Part shown: one piece after another, positions 25,971 through 39,950 of the stretch | Layout of the letters: each line of letters opens with the position of its first letter | How positions within the stretch are numbered: position 1 is the stretch's first letter | Source of the DNA: Lethocerus indicus | Lineage: Eukaryota; Arthropoda; Insecta; Hemiptera; Belostomatidae | DNA length: 64,000 nucleotides | NCBI GenBank assembly: GCA_019843655.1 | Contig: JACDQD010000004.1 | Location: 25,927,872-25,991,871, forward strand | Reading direction: 5' to 3' | The notes under the pieces: generated by a model | The model's database searches: none | What the model was told of the DNA's origin: nothing | The model's input: the letters and a program-made list of their open reading frames with translations, nothing else | Made by a program: the position numbers and the translations under genes

Positions 25971-28900
25971 CCAACCCCTCGCAAACCATAAAATAGATAT
26001 GCTAAACTTCATTTACAAACTTTGTGCCCGTATTCATTCAAAAACAAAAGTACACTGCGCTTTTATTTAGTTTATCAAATAAATCACTATCATGTGCTGA
26101 ACTGAATGTGTTCAGAACAGAACGCTATAGCAAAGACATGTTTTCCTTGAAAGTATTATTGGAATCCAGTAAATGATACATTAAGTCTTAAATATTTCCT
26201 ACTACTTCAAAAATAAATTTACTATTACCTTTAATAATAATAATTAATAATTAGCCTAATTGAACGCCTATGTTTCGCATTTTTAAAATTTGAAAAATAT
26301 ATTTTGGACGTAAACTCCCTTCCAGTATACTATGGATTCAAATGGCCGACTGTTGTAAATGCGAGTCATACCAATTTGAATTTTCGTTATCGCACATTTT
26401 CAAGACGACTCGAAACAGTGTACGATGCCATTCGAAATAATGTAATTCGATCGACCGTCCGGCGTTGTTGAACGTGACGTCCAGGAGGGTCCCGGGGCCG
26501 GTGCAGCGGGCGAGCTCCAGGTCCCGCCTCATTAAATATTAATACGATCTTTCCCCCGCCCACCTTTCCTACGCCCTAAACTGGAACCATCCGCCTCACT
26601 AGCCATTCCGACAGTGCGAAAATCAGAGATGGCCTAAATTTCAGGTATAATATACAACCGGGGTCGGCTTGAACATGAAATGGAATAAGAAATCAGGGTT
26701 TTATTTTGCGAAGAAACGAGTCAGGATAGTGGCATACCTACGAATCCTTCGAAATTTATACCCAACTATCAGTTATCAAATTCTAATAATAATATTATTT
26801 AAACAACTTTATTTAAAATGTGATTTCACGAAGAGCTTGTAACGTGCGCACGGTCAATGGCCTATTTCTGTCGCCAAACGGTCCCCATAAAAAATACGAC
26901 TTGTATGAAATTAAACTGCATCTATAAATAGTTTATTGTGTTCAATATATATATACATATTTAATAGAATATTCAAATTTTCAATTAACACAGGTGCGTG
27001 TTAGAATACAGCTGAGGGACGAATTTTCCTTCAATTTTAAAATTTGAATTAATCAGAAAGGTAGCTCTAAAACACGAGTACATTTACTCAGAAATATTTT
27101 ATGATCTCCAATCTAGGATTTTTATTATCGGCCGGTTTCGAATCGAACAATTCACAACTATAGGCTAATAGCTTACTCTAGGGGACTTACTTAGAATTCA
27201 GGCCGTTTTACGAGCCAAGAGTTTAAGTCTTGGTAATGTTCCTTGAAGGAAGTGTGCGGTCAGATGTTATCTCTGGCCAGTGGACAGCTCTCGGTTCGAT
27301 CGATGCTTCCCTAACTGCCGGCCACAGCCGAGTGTTGATTTCAGAGTGGGAATATCAAGATAGCATTTTCGGCGATAAAACGTTATGCTTCCTCAACAAT
27401 AGCAGTATTTCCTTTTTAATAATACTGTTCTCAATAAGAGGAATATACGGTTCTTCACTAAAAATGCTTGATTTTAATCAATATTAGAAATTAATTAACG
27501 CAATTAATTCTTCTATTTGGACCTTCCCACTTTGGTCTGACCTTTCTAAGATTTATGTAAAAACTGCGAAGGTCTGGAATATTTGTATTACTCAGGTAAT
27601 GCTACTAATCATGGCGAGAAACCATAAGATAAAAAAGGAATATTTATATTATATATCACAAAATATCAAATTTGGAATATTTGAATGAAAAGCGGAAATA
27701 TGAATTTCATTATTGTGGGGTGTAATGGTTGAAATGACTAGATCACCTTCGAAATATATATAAATAGGATGTAAATAAAAATTTATAAGATATAAATCAT
27801 AAAAATAGTGAAAAGAATTCTTCGACTTCATTTTATTTATTCGGTATAATTTTAAGAGGAGTAGAAATTTATGTCAGTTGTACGTTGTAGCCGAAATTAA
27901 AAATCCAGGGTCATCGGTCAAATCTGGGCTTTCACATAAATACCCATACCGTTTAGAAGAAGACGTATTCGGCTATAAATTAGAGACCGGTATATAAATC
28001 TATTATTAGTCGAAAAACTGGCGTTCTATTTTGTCGTTGAGGGGCCGCCACGGTAAGTGTTGGCCCAGAGCTTATATTTAGCCAAATGGCCCGTTTTAAT
28101 ACGCCCTGGGCGAGAGGCATTGTTCCCCGAGGGAATATCCCTATTTATAATATCGGCCCGTGTTCCTCTCCCCCGACCGGGAGCAACAACGACGACAACA
28201 ACAACATTCGCCACCCAGTCGACATAAATTTCAGTTAATTGAACACTCAAACGGAGGTTTTAGAAGGTTAGATAAAATCGGAGGCGTTTTAAAGCCCCGA
28301 CGGAATGTTATTTCGGGCGGCGGCCGGCCGTACCCGAAGGCGAGCAATAAATTTGGCTTTTAATATTTATTCGATCATTCCGAAAAACCCGTCGACAGTT
28401 ACGAGCTTGAAGTGTGATGATGATTCTCAACTCCTCCAATCTCCTGCGGGTTTAATCTTAAAATAGCGTTTGACTTACCGTGCGTTAAGTATTAAGATTA
28501 ATTAAATGTGAAATTTCCAATTTAGCCGGGTTATACATCTGCCCATCAATTTAATAGAAAAATTCAAGAAAGTCGTACGTTTCAATTAAGGGCCAAAACT
28601 GAATATAGGTCCATATTTCTCTCATATGATGGGTTGAGGAAATCTCACACAATGAAGCATGAAAACATACTATATTTTGCCTTAATATGATAAGTTCAGT
28701 TTCGAAGTTTGAATATTAAATTTTGTAGGTTGAATTTGTCGTGGTTTCAACGGATTTAGTTATCGGAGATCAATTATTGAACTTTTCCCTGCCGGGGAGA
28801 AACAGACCAATAGAAAAAGAGATGAAGACGAAGAAAAGAGAGAAAGGGAATTAGAGATAAAGTGGGAGAGGAAGGGAGATGGTGAGATGGATGGTGGAAC

Positions 28901-31900
28901 GAGGTTTACACGCTCACTACATTATGTAGCCTCCGCCCCCACCCCCTTCATCCACGACCTCTGCCTAAGGCAAGACTCCTTTCGGGCGGCCCCTGCCAGC
29001 TTTACTCCTACACGCTCCTACGATTTCCTCCCTCTGTTGAACAATGTAATAAAGTATTTCACAATTAGCGAAACACTTCCCTGGATTCGATAAACTGAGC
29101 GCAAAAGTGGAATCGTTTCTGGACTGGTTATCAGGAGTACGTCATATAATGTTTATGGTCATTATCAAATTATGTTTGATCTGCAGGTCATTGCACGACT
29201 TGAAAAACTTGGTTTGGGGTATACGTTATTCCGAGCGCTACCGTTACCTACCGAGTATAAGGTGGATAATAAAAATGCTGGATTATGATTTTGATCTTCC
29301 AAAATCAGAATTATATCAAAGATTAAAACCTTTGCAGGGGCACTGCTGCGTTTAATCTTCTTTTCCAGAACATTACGAAATCAACAGAATCGAGGTTTTA
29401 AAAATTATTTTTGTGTTGAAATTATTATAATTTACATCCTGATTTTCCTGTGACAGACTTTCGCCAAAGACCATTCTTTAATACTGACTGACGCGCATCT
29501 TAAAAGTAGACATTTTCAGAGTTAGTAACACCGAGAAGTTTACTGGTATGAAATGAGCCTTGGGATTGCCAAGATATAATATACTAGGTAGAATTATATA
29601 TGAATTGAAGTTGACAATGTTCTACTCTGTGTCTGAAGTTATTAATTATCTAATGTTTGTTGGCTTATGGCCACTTTCTAGCGTTGAAATGAGAGCATCA
29701 GAAGCCCCAGGGACGTCAATAACCTGAATCGAGAGCAACTAGTCTTCTAAGTGAAAGAGTTCATTACGAGGCTAAACAAACAATCCGGCGATAAGAGGCC
29801 CGATCCCGGGCTCTGCGATGGTAATCCGGCTTTGCGGCAGAAGCCGGGCAGAGTGAAAAGGAGGAGGGAGGCCCGGCCCCACCAACAGAATGGGATGGAC
29901 TTAAGTAAATTCGAGAGCGCCCACCGAAATGGGCGACGAATGAACAGTCCCCGTACAGCCCGAGTACAGTGGCTTTAACTAAACTCAAAGCTTTACAGAC
30001 AGTTTGTGTTACGCAACACTGGCACTAATAAGCAGGGCGAAGAATGGTGACGTCCCTCAATCTCAAGGTAATATACTGAAATAAATCAAATGACTGCTAT
30101 GAAAACACATTTATATTTTAACCACTCAATATAATAATAATTACGTGATTAGACTAGATAAGAGACAAAAGGTTTTCTGTAGACTCAAATGATTTTTGAG
30201 TATTTGACGTGAAAAACAGAAACTTTGTAGGTTCTTTGTCTAATAGTAGGGTATAATCATGCCTTCAGATTTACGTGATAATCAGAGATATTTAATTAAC
30301 GGAAAATATTTTCTTACAGTATTAAAATATTTTAGGCTAACGAAATGTCTTGTTTCGGTTTTATGTCCCATCTTATTTCTTGTATGAGAATCAGTAAAAG
30401 GTTATCAACAGTAGTAGTGGACACGGAGTGACTCACTTTTATTTTGATAAATACAATTTGTTTATTTGTGAAAAATAAATAATTCTATAACTGTCTATTG
30501 TCTATAGCGTTGAAGGGGCTGGCCGTGCCGAGGGCCGGGTCTAAATATTAGGAGCGCTTTCCTCCGTTAAGCTGGTACATTAGCCCAACGACTCCTCGCC
30601 CCGCCCTGTCAACCCGCCGCCCGAAGAGAAATGCAAATCGCGTCATTACCTCCTCTGCCCGACTTCTTCTTAATTTCCGCCACGATTAAAACGCTTCCAT
30701 CATCCGGAGAACTCCCCTGTCTCCAAAACCCGACCCCGGTTCAGAGATAGGGAAAGAGGTAACGCGAACACGGCTTGAATTTGTTTAGAGTTGGCAAAAC
30801 AAATAATAGATGCCATAATAATTTAACGAATTTATTTTACATATTTGACTAGTTGGTCAAAATAATGGTAGTAAAAATGCCGAGGTGATGACGCCTTATT
30901 CATCGAAATAAGTTGGAAATCAAGATTTTAATTATTAGACGCTTAAATTAAATTAGCGCATGGTGATAAGCGACTGTAATTTCTGCTCCGTACGATAAAA
31001 CCAGATGAGTATAATCTCATGCACGTTTGAAATTCAGGGTGGACGGGCTCATTGACCACTTTTTCTTCTGCGAACAAGAAGACGAGTTGAAAATATTTAA
31101 TTTAACTTCGGAAAATATTATTGAATATTCTTTTAAATTGTCATCGGCCCATTTATGGTTTAGAGAAAGCGACGCCAACACTTACTGTCCCCCGGTTACC
31201 CCGATTCAAAGCAGCCCTTATTTACACCTCCCTTCCGGGGTATACTTCGTATATTTAACCAGTTGCTGGATACCACGTGACAGGCAAAACCTCCCCCAAG
31301 ACGTACAGCCGAGGGTGCCCCCCCCTCCCCCGAATTTATGACTGAGAAGTGTTTCCAGTTAGCCGCGAGGGTATAGTGGGGTCGTGGGGAACGCCTAAGA
31401 ATTCACCCTGTAAGTCCAGGAAGTAGTCAAATTAGTATAAACTTGCCATTCGGCGGAATTAGTCCACTCGGTTGTTTTTCAGGATTTTAATGATTTAGCG
31501 GCGCTAGAATGATGTGGCAAGAATGAATACAATAAAATTTCAAACTTACTGAGATCGTGAAGCTCAAGTTATTGTCGATGAACTCACGAAATAAAGATGT
31601 AATGTTACTCTAATATAGTCATTTGGGCAGATGTCCGATTGTAAGAATGGAATGTAGCACTTTTATTTGTAGGAGATGACTCGGTGTGGGTTTCCTAAAT
31701 GTTTTAGCTTAACGTTGGGGTGGTGTAAGGCGGGGAGGAGCCCACGTGTGGGAAGGTGTGACAGGGTGGCAATTTGTAGGCGGCCGGTTTTTGCCGCCCC
31801 AGCGCGCATTAATGCTTCCTCACTTCCCGCCCGTCCAACACCCCAGATAAAGCAGGAAGTTGGGGGGCACTTGAGGCCAGACCCGAAGTCTTATCTGACT

Positions 31901-34379
31901 GAGAACTCTTGACGAACAACGACAGAATACGCTGCGGTCCACAACGCGTCGGCTACCGGCCTCGAGAGAGAGAGAGGTATTATTATACCGAACCCTCGCC
32001 GAATTATTTGGTCTTAAGCTAGCCTAGGTTTTCGAATTTCGTCCGCATTCGCTGGCTGATTATGAATTGAATAAAATACCACAACGCAGTGTCAACGCAG
32101 ACTGTTCCGGCATCACTTGGAATAAATTATGAAAAAATAGGCGAGTGGAATCAGATAAATTTTCGCGTCAAAGAGTTAATGTGCGGACCCCTATTGCCAC
32201 ATTCAATAGCCCGGAAATGAATCGGAACCGGAAATGAATGCCTTAAACTTTTGAAACTTGAAAAAAATGTCATATATGAGAGGGCCAATATTCGGCCTAC
32301 TTTACTCGCATGGTCCGTACGTTTAATTGACACGGTGTGCGATAATTACTCACAATAATTACGCACAGTGTGCCGGCTCGGGCCTATTATCAGATAGGGC
32401 CATAATCAGAGGCTGAATGATACACACGCAGTCACGCACTCCTCCACTCTCACTCTCCTGGGTTACAACAACGTGTGTCATGTGTCACCTGGACGGGTGT
32501 TTCATTCACCTCCACAACCTCTGTGTGAATCGGCCCCTTCAATTTCGTTCACCCGGTTGGCCGGAGCGCCCGCAGTGAATGGGACGCCGCGAACTGGAGG
32601 ATGAATGATGAAAGCTATTTACGAATTGGGCGTTATTGCTTTTTTTTCAGTCTGATATTTCCATTAGTCGTGGCATTGGCAGAAATATGGACGTTCCCGA
32701 GTCATTCTTGGGTTACGATTTATATGATTTTTTATTTCAATAATCATAAATAGATATTCAGTATTAATAATTAATATTGAGCAGTTTACCTGATTATCAA
32801 CACTGAGGCTACAAGATTATCAACCCTGCCCCCACCCATAAACTTTTCACTTCATAGTCACGCTACTTTCAAGCTCATAAACTCGAGAGTCCTTACGGAA
32901 GTACGATATGATTTTACGAACTGTATAAACAGTGTCATCCCTCCCCTACTGACTACAACAAAAAAAGGGGTCCAGGTCAGGATTTAATACCGGAACAGGA
33001 TTCCGGAGTTATTCTAGGCGAGCTCATTTGTCTCCTAACTGAGTGATGATCGGTTTAACGAGCGGGGAAGCTTCCGGCGATCGGCGCCCTGGCCGACTAC
33101 CGCCCAACAGGTGGCACATCTGCCAGGAACAAAACAGGAAGGTGGGCCCACTCTTATCCAACCGACTGGGAACATCCTACATGGCCATTTAGTGCTCATC
33201 AACGAATCGGGCCGTAGTGATTCAGAATACGAATTATGGGCGCAACTACGAATTGTTGATGATGTTTATATTCTAATAAATATTCGTCTAAATATCGCAT
33301 GGTCTATAGCTATAAATATTTATTGTGCAGTATTACAATCTCAAGTTCGAAAATTATTACATATTTGTCTGTATAATCATATTCCGAATCTCGAAGTAAT
33401 TATACATAATATGAAATCGATGAATGAAAACAATCCGATACACGGCCACAGCTGCGGGTGTGGACGTAACAAGATTCTGTTTTCTCCGCCTAAAATGAGA
33501 ATATTTCTGAAATTCGGTTGATTCCCGGGGCTTTGACTAATTGGCAGGAGACGGACTTTGCACCGCTCTTCTTCCTCCTCTTTCTCCGCCGGTGGTTTAG
33601 AGTTACAAAAACTAATCTGCGGGGGCGGCAATTCGTTACGGTCGGTGGCGGGGGCTTGGTGGGGGGGGGGGCGCATCTGCATGTTAGTAACGCCAGGGCA
33701 TTATCTTAACTAGTTACGGGGGCCGGCTCCTTGCCCCCTCGCCATAACCCCCTCCCGACATTAACTCTGACAATCATCCCTCCTTCTGGAGGGTCGCAAC
33801 CCACCGCGGGGCCTAATGAATAAACATCCTTCGAAGGAGGGCTTCAATTTAAAACGGTATCTGTAATTTAGACCGTAGTCCTTTTCGTAAATTATTTTTA
33901 CACTGTTTTTATTTTTGGTTACTTTCTTATTTAAGCTAACTTGACATAATTGATTAAACACAATCAGAAAGTTCAATAACGACACTATAAATAGGTGAAC
34001 GAATTTTAATATGCTTTAGGGGGGTCCTCTGTCCCTCATCCTATCTTCAACAACTACAGGCCCTAGAATTACAGCACCGTAAGATACTTGAACTCCAAGT
34101 CAATGCTAATGTTAACTGATTATTGCTTACATTAAATAACCTCAGTTCTAAATCGCGGATAATAAATTATCAACAAAAACCTGCGGATTAAACTTACTAT
34201 ATTATTAATAATATTCTACACATCGCATCATGAATGCGACTGTACATAAATTGCACTAGATTAATACTTACATATCTCGTTCCTCGACGGAATGAATTTC
34301 CCCGTCGCGTTCTTACTATTATCGTAAAATCTTTTCTAAGCCCTTATAAATTATAGCATCCTATCCACCGGTCCGAAAA
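25971..34379. other. Mostly AT-rich intronic stretch
   Basis: GC-richer patches lie at about 28020-28340 (with a COE-like site), 29770-29960, 30500-30740, 31640-31960, 32330-32600 and 33540-33760 (ending in an 11-base G run at 33661-33671). A 136-codon plus-strand frame at 33111-33521 shows no recognisable domain. Elsewhere I see nothing beyond AT-rich unique DNA. Confidence 0.7.
28123..28136. promoter_or_regulatory. Imperfect COE/EBF-like site
   Basis: The sequence TTCCCCGAGGGAAT closely resembles the COE consensus ATTCCCNNGGGAAT. The right half is perfect and the left half is CCC with C instead of T before it. It sits in a GC-richer patch of intron 5. Confidence 0.3.
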
Positions 34380-35260
34380 TTGATTTAAAGTGGAGGGTAA
34401 GAGTGGTCGGTAAACCAGGGCCAACAATTAAGCTTATCCGGGGTGGGGGAGGGGCAGCGTGGGGCTAATCCCCGCGGGCTTAGCGGGGCTTTGAAGACGG
34501 CGGCATTAAATAGAGCTCGGGCCTTGCGGTAAGCGGTCGCAGTTTTCCCGGTACATCTGTTCCCATCCGTGGCCGGCATTGTCCCGCCACTTGTGGGCCG
34601 CCAACCAGCCCCTATCATCAAACAGACAAACAAACAAACAACCCCCCGCCCCCTTCCGCCACGGTAATTAGATTGGGGGTGTACCGCATGGTGGAGCTCT
34701 TTTGCCGGGTCAAACTCCGTACCGCCAGCCAGTACTCGTTCCAATTTATCAATTCAATTGATTCTCCATTCTGTTAGGCTTTTGCGAGAGTTCTGCTCTC
34801 AATACTGGCTGCTGCAACCTCTCGCTCAGAACTCAGAATCATTGGCCCATTTCCGCCGCCAGCTTCCTCTCTCGAATCTCGTACAGGCGGAGGGTCATCC
34901 GACGGCGGTGGAAACCCCGCAGAGGAAAACCCCCAGTTCACAGGTCCTGCGGCAGCGTATCGCTGGGAAAAAACCCTTCACGGAAATAATCTCAAATGAT
35001 CGAAGTGATCTCTTAACAGCTCCTCGGATTGAAGGAGGGTTGCGACGCCCGCCTCTGTAGATGAGCATTGAGCGAACCGTGCCCCGTTACCGGGAACAAC
35101 AAGCTCATGCTCCGGCGGTTTGACTGTTGAAAGGGCTGTCGCTTGTTGGTTTGTCGTCTCCGTTGTAGAACAGTTCGTACATCCGTTTAGCCGCCTCAGT
35201 GACTGAGCTGTCGGTCGAAACGGGCCGTTTAGTTCGACTCCACTCGAATATATCGCATTA
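34380..35260. other. GC-rich intronic block with CAAA repeat
   Basis: This block is GC-rich with intact CpGs. A short CAAA repeat (about 34618-34641) interrupts it. Open frames on both strands have no known domain. It may be regulatory; no specific motif is recognised. Confidence 0.35.
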
Positions 35261-35871
35261 TTGGTCCTTCTTTATGGAGTCAAAATAAATTATCCGCGTT
35301 TTCATTTAACTAACATTTATAAAAGTATGTTTCATAATGTAGGAAACATACCAAAATGTAGTAGAATGCGGGAGGTTCAATAGATATTGGTGTGCCACAA
35401 CATTTATAAAGTTGTTTTTAATACTGGCGTTTCAAATTTAATTTAAATCCGTAACGCATATTTTGCTTTTATTTTAAACGGTTTTTTAATTCGCCCGTTA
35501 ATAGATAGGGAGGTTGTATACAAATGCATACAAAAATAATTGGGGATCGAGCATATATAAATTAGTGTCCCGGTGGGCGTTGTTCGTAATTAAATGAATA
35601 GTCGGTCTGCTGGACGGGGGGCGGTGCGGTAGGGGGTAGGTCTCTCGTGCTTAATTTAAAGAGATTTTAACTCTTGACTTCACGCGAAATTCTTATACCG
35701 GGCGAGTCGGGGGTGGGCGAAACAGTCGAAATTTCATTAAATGTATGGACTCGAAACGGACAAAACAACGCTCTCATTTTCCAATTAGCCCGAGTGTAAC
35801 TAACTAACCGACGCCTATCCTATCTTTTATTTATCTGGATGAAATAATTATTTCCTATTATACTTATAGCG

Positions 35872-35903
<32 letters not shown>

Positions 35904-38900
35904 ACTTTTTAGTCCCCCTTCTCGCCCCCCACACCGTGTTTCTGTCCCTTTCGCTCTAATACCGGATTAAATATAAACCGTGTCCCCTTTTTAAGTTAAT
36001 TTAGCTAATGTAGTATCCAAACGGAACGTGGGCTGACCAGACAAGCGGAGGGGGGGAATACATCGCGTCTTCTTATCACCCAAAGGAGTGTCCTTTTTCC
36101 CTCATTTATTATACTAGACACGATGTTTTTTACTGTCCGTTCGGCATTAATTAAGGACGAGTTTTACGAGGTATTTGTTATTGTAATAGTACTAGTCCGC
36201 CTCCGGGTTCCTACCGGGTTCCGGTGATTATTGTCATAATTGACTATTCTTATTATTATTATTTCTTTCCCGAAACCTACTCTCATTTCATAGGGGCGTT
36301 ACGGTAATGTATTTGGGAGAAGCTTTCCTGGCGGCACATTTTAGATGAGGTTGTTTAAGACCGAAACTACAGGACTGAATTTTATTTTTGAGTTTTTCTA
36401 GATTTTATACACATCCCCTCAATTCACTAGGATTGAATGAATTTTCGGTTCGCCTTTGTCCGTCGTTCGGAATATTTTCCATGATGTTTTTGTCAATTTA
36501 AAAATGTTTCTGCGTGAATTAAAAAGAGCTGGTTTTTTGTAGTACATGAAATACATTTTGATACTAGAGGGGAGCATCTAATTTGTCTATGTGAATTAGT
36601 TTAACGAGTTCTGCATTCCACTTATTTGATATAATAATCACTCAATTGAATAAAAAATATTTTAATAATTTTCTCGTCTTGACTATAAATAGAAAAATAT
36701 ATAGATTGTTCTTATAATTGTTAATATCTGTGCTGAAGTGATATAAATATTGGTCTGTAAATTATAATTTAGTGGGCATATATATCCAAGCTTTTCCAAA
36801 CGCGGACACCGGACATAATTGGGTCTATAACGGATCATAAATAACTGCGGCCCGAGACTCACGGTCAGGGGCCGATATTATTTTGGATTTAATTCATCGA
36901 CTTATCATAAACCCTTTGTCCCTAGCCGGATGATTAGGGCGGCGTAAAATGAGTTGTCGGTTAGGCGGGTTTAAATAAAGGGTTGGTCGGGGGTCGGTCC
37001 GATAGCGGCGCCAACGCCACCGATAACGGCCACCGCCCCCCGACCTATAGAGGGAAGCGTCACAGATAAAATAATAAGTCTGATATATGGGCCCTCCTCG
37101 ATACTGTGTCCGGCCCCCTTCCAACGTATCGGCCGGATCTCCCTCGTAAATATACTTTTCCCCGGTTCTCGAATCGGGCCTCCTCCGACACCCCCTTCCC
37201 AAGGAGGAAAACGTCAGCCAGAGAGAGGCTGTCTCTATCGCCAACAAACAATATTTCCTATAGCCGAACCGTACAAGCCGCGACTCTTTCAAAATAACTT
37301 CCTCAAACACGGTTTACATAGCCCTCATTGAATCCTCAAGAGTGCAAACTAATATATTATAAATCGGCTCTAAATTATTTAGTATTCTTTGTTTTGTTTA
37401 TCGTGTTATAATAATTACAGCCAGGGTTATGATGAAATGCGAAAAAATGTACTTTTTATCGGCTTTGTTGGTTTTTGTGGTTGATGCCACTACAGCGGGT
37501 AAAATGTTCCGTTATTGTAATTTTATTAATTCCGTCCTCGTTAAACAGAGATACGGGAACGATCGATAGGCCGGTGAAGAAAAATTTGGGCAAAGTAAAT
37601 ATTGCCGAAGGTACGGGGGAGGGCCCATATTTAGATACGCCGGTCGGTGTCTCCCCTGGCAACGAGCAAGGCCTAATCAAATTGGGTTGTCTGTCCCTCT
37701 GTCTGCTGCATTGAAGGAAGCCGGCCTCCCCCCCCCATCCTCCTCACCGCTCGACCGTTTAATAAGTTTCCGGCTCGGTCTGCGACTCGATTTAAACTCA
37801 GAATTTGTAAGATTAGAACGCGAATTGGAGCGCTCGGTACAACTGCCGGCAAGGAGCCGGTCCTCGAGTTAATGAATTATTTAATTGCTTCTGCCCGAGA
37901 ACAGTCCAAGTTTGAATGTGAAATGTGCCTAAACCAGATGAAATTTCGGAATTATAAATTTATCAACAACCAGCATTTTTGCTCATATTTTAATACTATA
38001 TTGAAATTTTGTACTCATCATCATAGCAAATTATTATGTCGAACCTTTAATGTTATTCTATCGTACAGGCAGTTTTATAAATTGTGATAGCTAATCATTT
38101 TCCGGTGATTATTTTGAAAAAATTAGGGCAGATAAAAATTTTAATAGCTCAATCTTTAGTGAGCATATGAAATTTTGTGGCATATTTTGTCCGGCGGGAA
38201 TACAAACGGTGTTACTGCAAAAATTTCATGTGTATTTAGTAGGTAATATGTTAGGAGTGGAGGTGGTGAGACCGACTCCACGTCGGGGACAACCGGACGG
38301 GGTCAACGAAAGTTGCGCTCCTGGACGGGCTTGAGGGCCTTGAGTTATATCAATAATAGAGGGCTCGTGAGAAAACGGATTTTCGTGAAAACGGTGGTCG
38401 GGCGAGCGTGCAAACATTCACTCGGTCTCGGACTCTCGCACTCTCGCAAACCCCCCATGCATTATTAGTCCCCGGGCCCACACTTGAGTTATGTCCGCCT
38501 GTAAACAGGGCCCAACTAATTTCCAGATATGTTATGGCTCCGTTTAAGCAGTTGTGCTCATTAAACTTTGAAACGCCCGCCCGGGAGGTTCGATTCCCGC
38601 TGCGCGTGTCCCCCCGGGGGGCGTGTTGAATTCACGACGTGGAGAAGTTAATATTCCTAGGTTTATTTTAGGCATTAGAAGCGTCCTTAACAACCTGAAA
38701 AAATGTGAGGCAAAAAGGTAAAGGTATCGGAATATTTAAATAATATAAAAATATAACTGCTGATGTTAAATAATGGAAAAGTATGAAGAGGTGTAGTATT
38801 AATTCCAAAATTTTACGACAACTCATTATTGTATAGATTATAGCGGTAAAATCAGTTATATAGGGATAAGTCATCGGGCGAGGCATAATTTTGACGATCG

Positions 38901-39500
38901 TAACAATATTTCTTTCCCCGTTAAAAGAGAGAACTCAAATAAAAAAGTCCCTATAAAGGGTCTAGAGGAGCGAAGAAGCGGAGCTATTTAAACTGGCCGC
39001 CTACTAAATTCATAAAAACATTCTGTATAAAATGTTAGCTCGAGAGTCCTCTTTTTTCGCCTCCCTCGTTTTATTCTCAGTTCCGGGAGCAGTTTGCGGT
39101 TCCCGTCCCTTTCCCAAGTCCCACTAGGGCCGACATGTAGATAAAGCTTCGACTCGGCGGGCTGAGTCCATAAAAGTTATATGGCTTACGTTTAAAACCC
39201 AGTGTCGTGCCAACAGCCGTAAAAGGAATTGACCCTCGGACCCTGCCGCCCAGTCCCTCCCGCCGAACTTCTTATGGAGGACGTTTCCCGCCATGACTTA
39301 AGAACAAACAACGAGCCAAGGAAAGGTTTTTCCGCGGTGGAAATCTTTTATTTCCCCATCTTTACTTTCCGCCCCCTCTCCTTCACACAAAAACCGAGCG
39401 CGTCAATTCTCAGACGCGGAAATAATAGACAAAACATTTTCACTTGTTCTGACAGTATTGAAAACTGATGTGATAAAACCCTGTTGATTATAGAAAGTTT
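35261..39500. other. Mixed intronic stretch
   Basis: It is mainly AT-rich, with a TC microsatellite at 35872-35903 and GC-richer patches at 36960-37220, 37600-37870 and 38240-38640. The last contains a GGTTCGATTCC B-box-like string, but no tRNA fold can be built around it. No gene is seen. Confidence 0.7.
35872..35903. repeat. TC microsatellite
   Basis: About 11 TC units, one G interruption, then four more units. Confidence 0.95.
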
Positions 39501-39950
39501 AATCGCTCCGTATGGTTAATCCCTCGAGTAGGGACCGGGACGTAATGCGGCCGTAGGGAGTACCCGGGTACAAAGATAAAAGTGAAAAAGACTGGAGGCG
39601 GACATCGTGGATTGTGAAGGGGGGGGGTGTGGGGGCGAGGGGTCGGCCCTCTCAATATCTCAATTGAGAAGAAGAGCGAGGGCGGGCCGTCTGTCTCATG
39701 TATTATGTATCGGGGCGCGACCCCGCCACAGCCCGGCTTTGATCCGATCATCTCGGACCGTTCACGGCAATCCACTATATTGTTATTTTAGTCCCTACGC
39801 TTCAATCTCTACCGGATCGTCTGCAGGCGGATCACGCCTCCGTGTCCCCGGGGAGGGAAGCGGCGGGCCGTGGGCGAGGGGCAGGGGGAGGCCCTCATTG
39901 TACAGCTACCAGTCATTCTTGGCCCATTAGTTATTAATTGAATTGAATAT
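39500..39950. promoter_or_regulatory. GC-rich island containing a perfect COE palindrome
   Basis: This GC-rich block carries TCCCCGGGGA at 39845-39854, a perfect match to TCCCNNGGGA. The rest has short open frames without domains. An enhancer role is inference from composition plus the site. Confidence 0.3.
39845..39854. promoter_or_regulatory. Perfect COE/EBF palindrome
   Basis: The sequence TCCCCGGGGA matches TCCCNNGGGA at all eight fixed positions. It could allow binding of the gene's own product. It may also be chance in GC-rich DNA. Confidence 0.35.

Noticed and set aside
33111..33521. 136-codon plus-strand frame
   Set aside because: No recognisable domain; it begins in GC-rich and ends in AT-rich DNA with matching shifts in amino-acid use.
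38520..38620. B-box-like GGTTCGATTCC suggesting a tRNA gene
   Set aside because: No T stem with correct spacing, no acceptor stem and no D arm can be formed.
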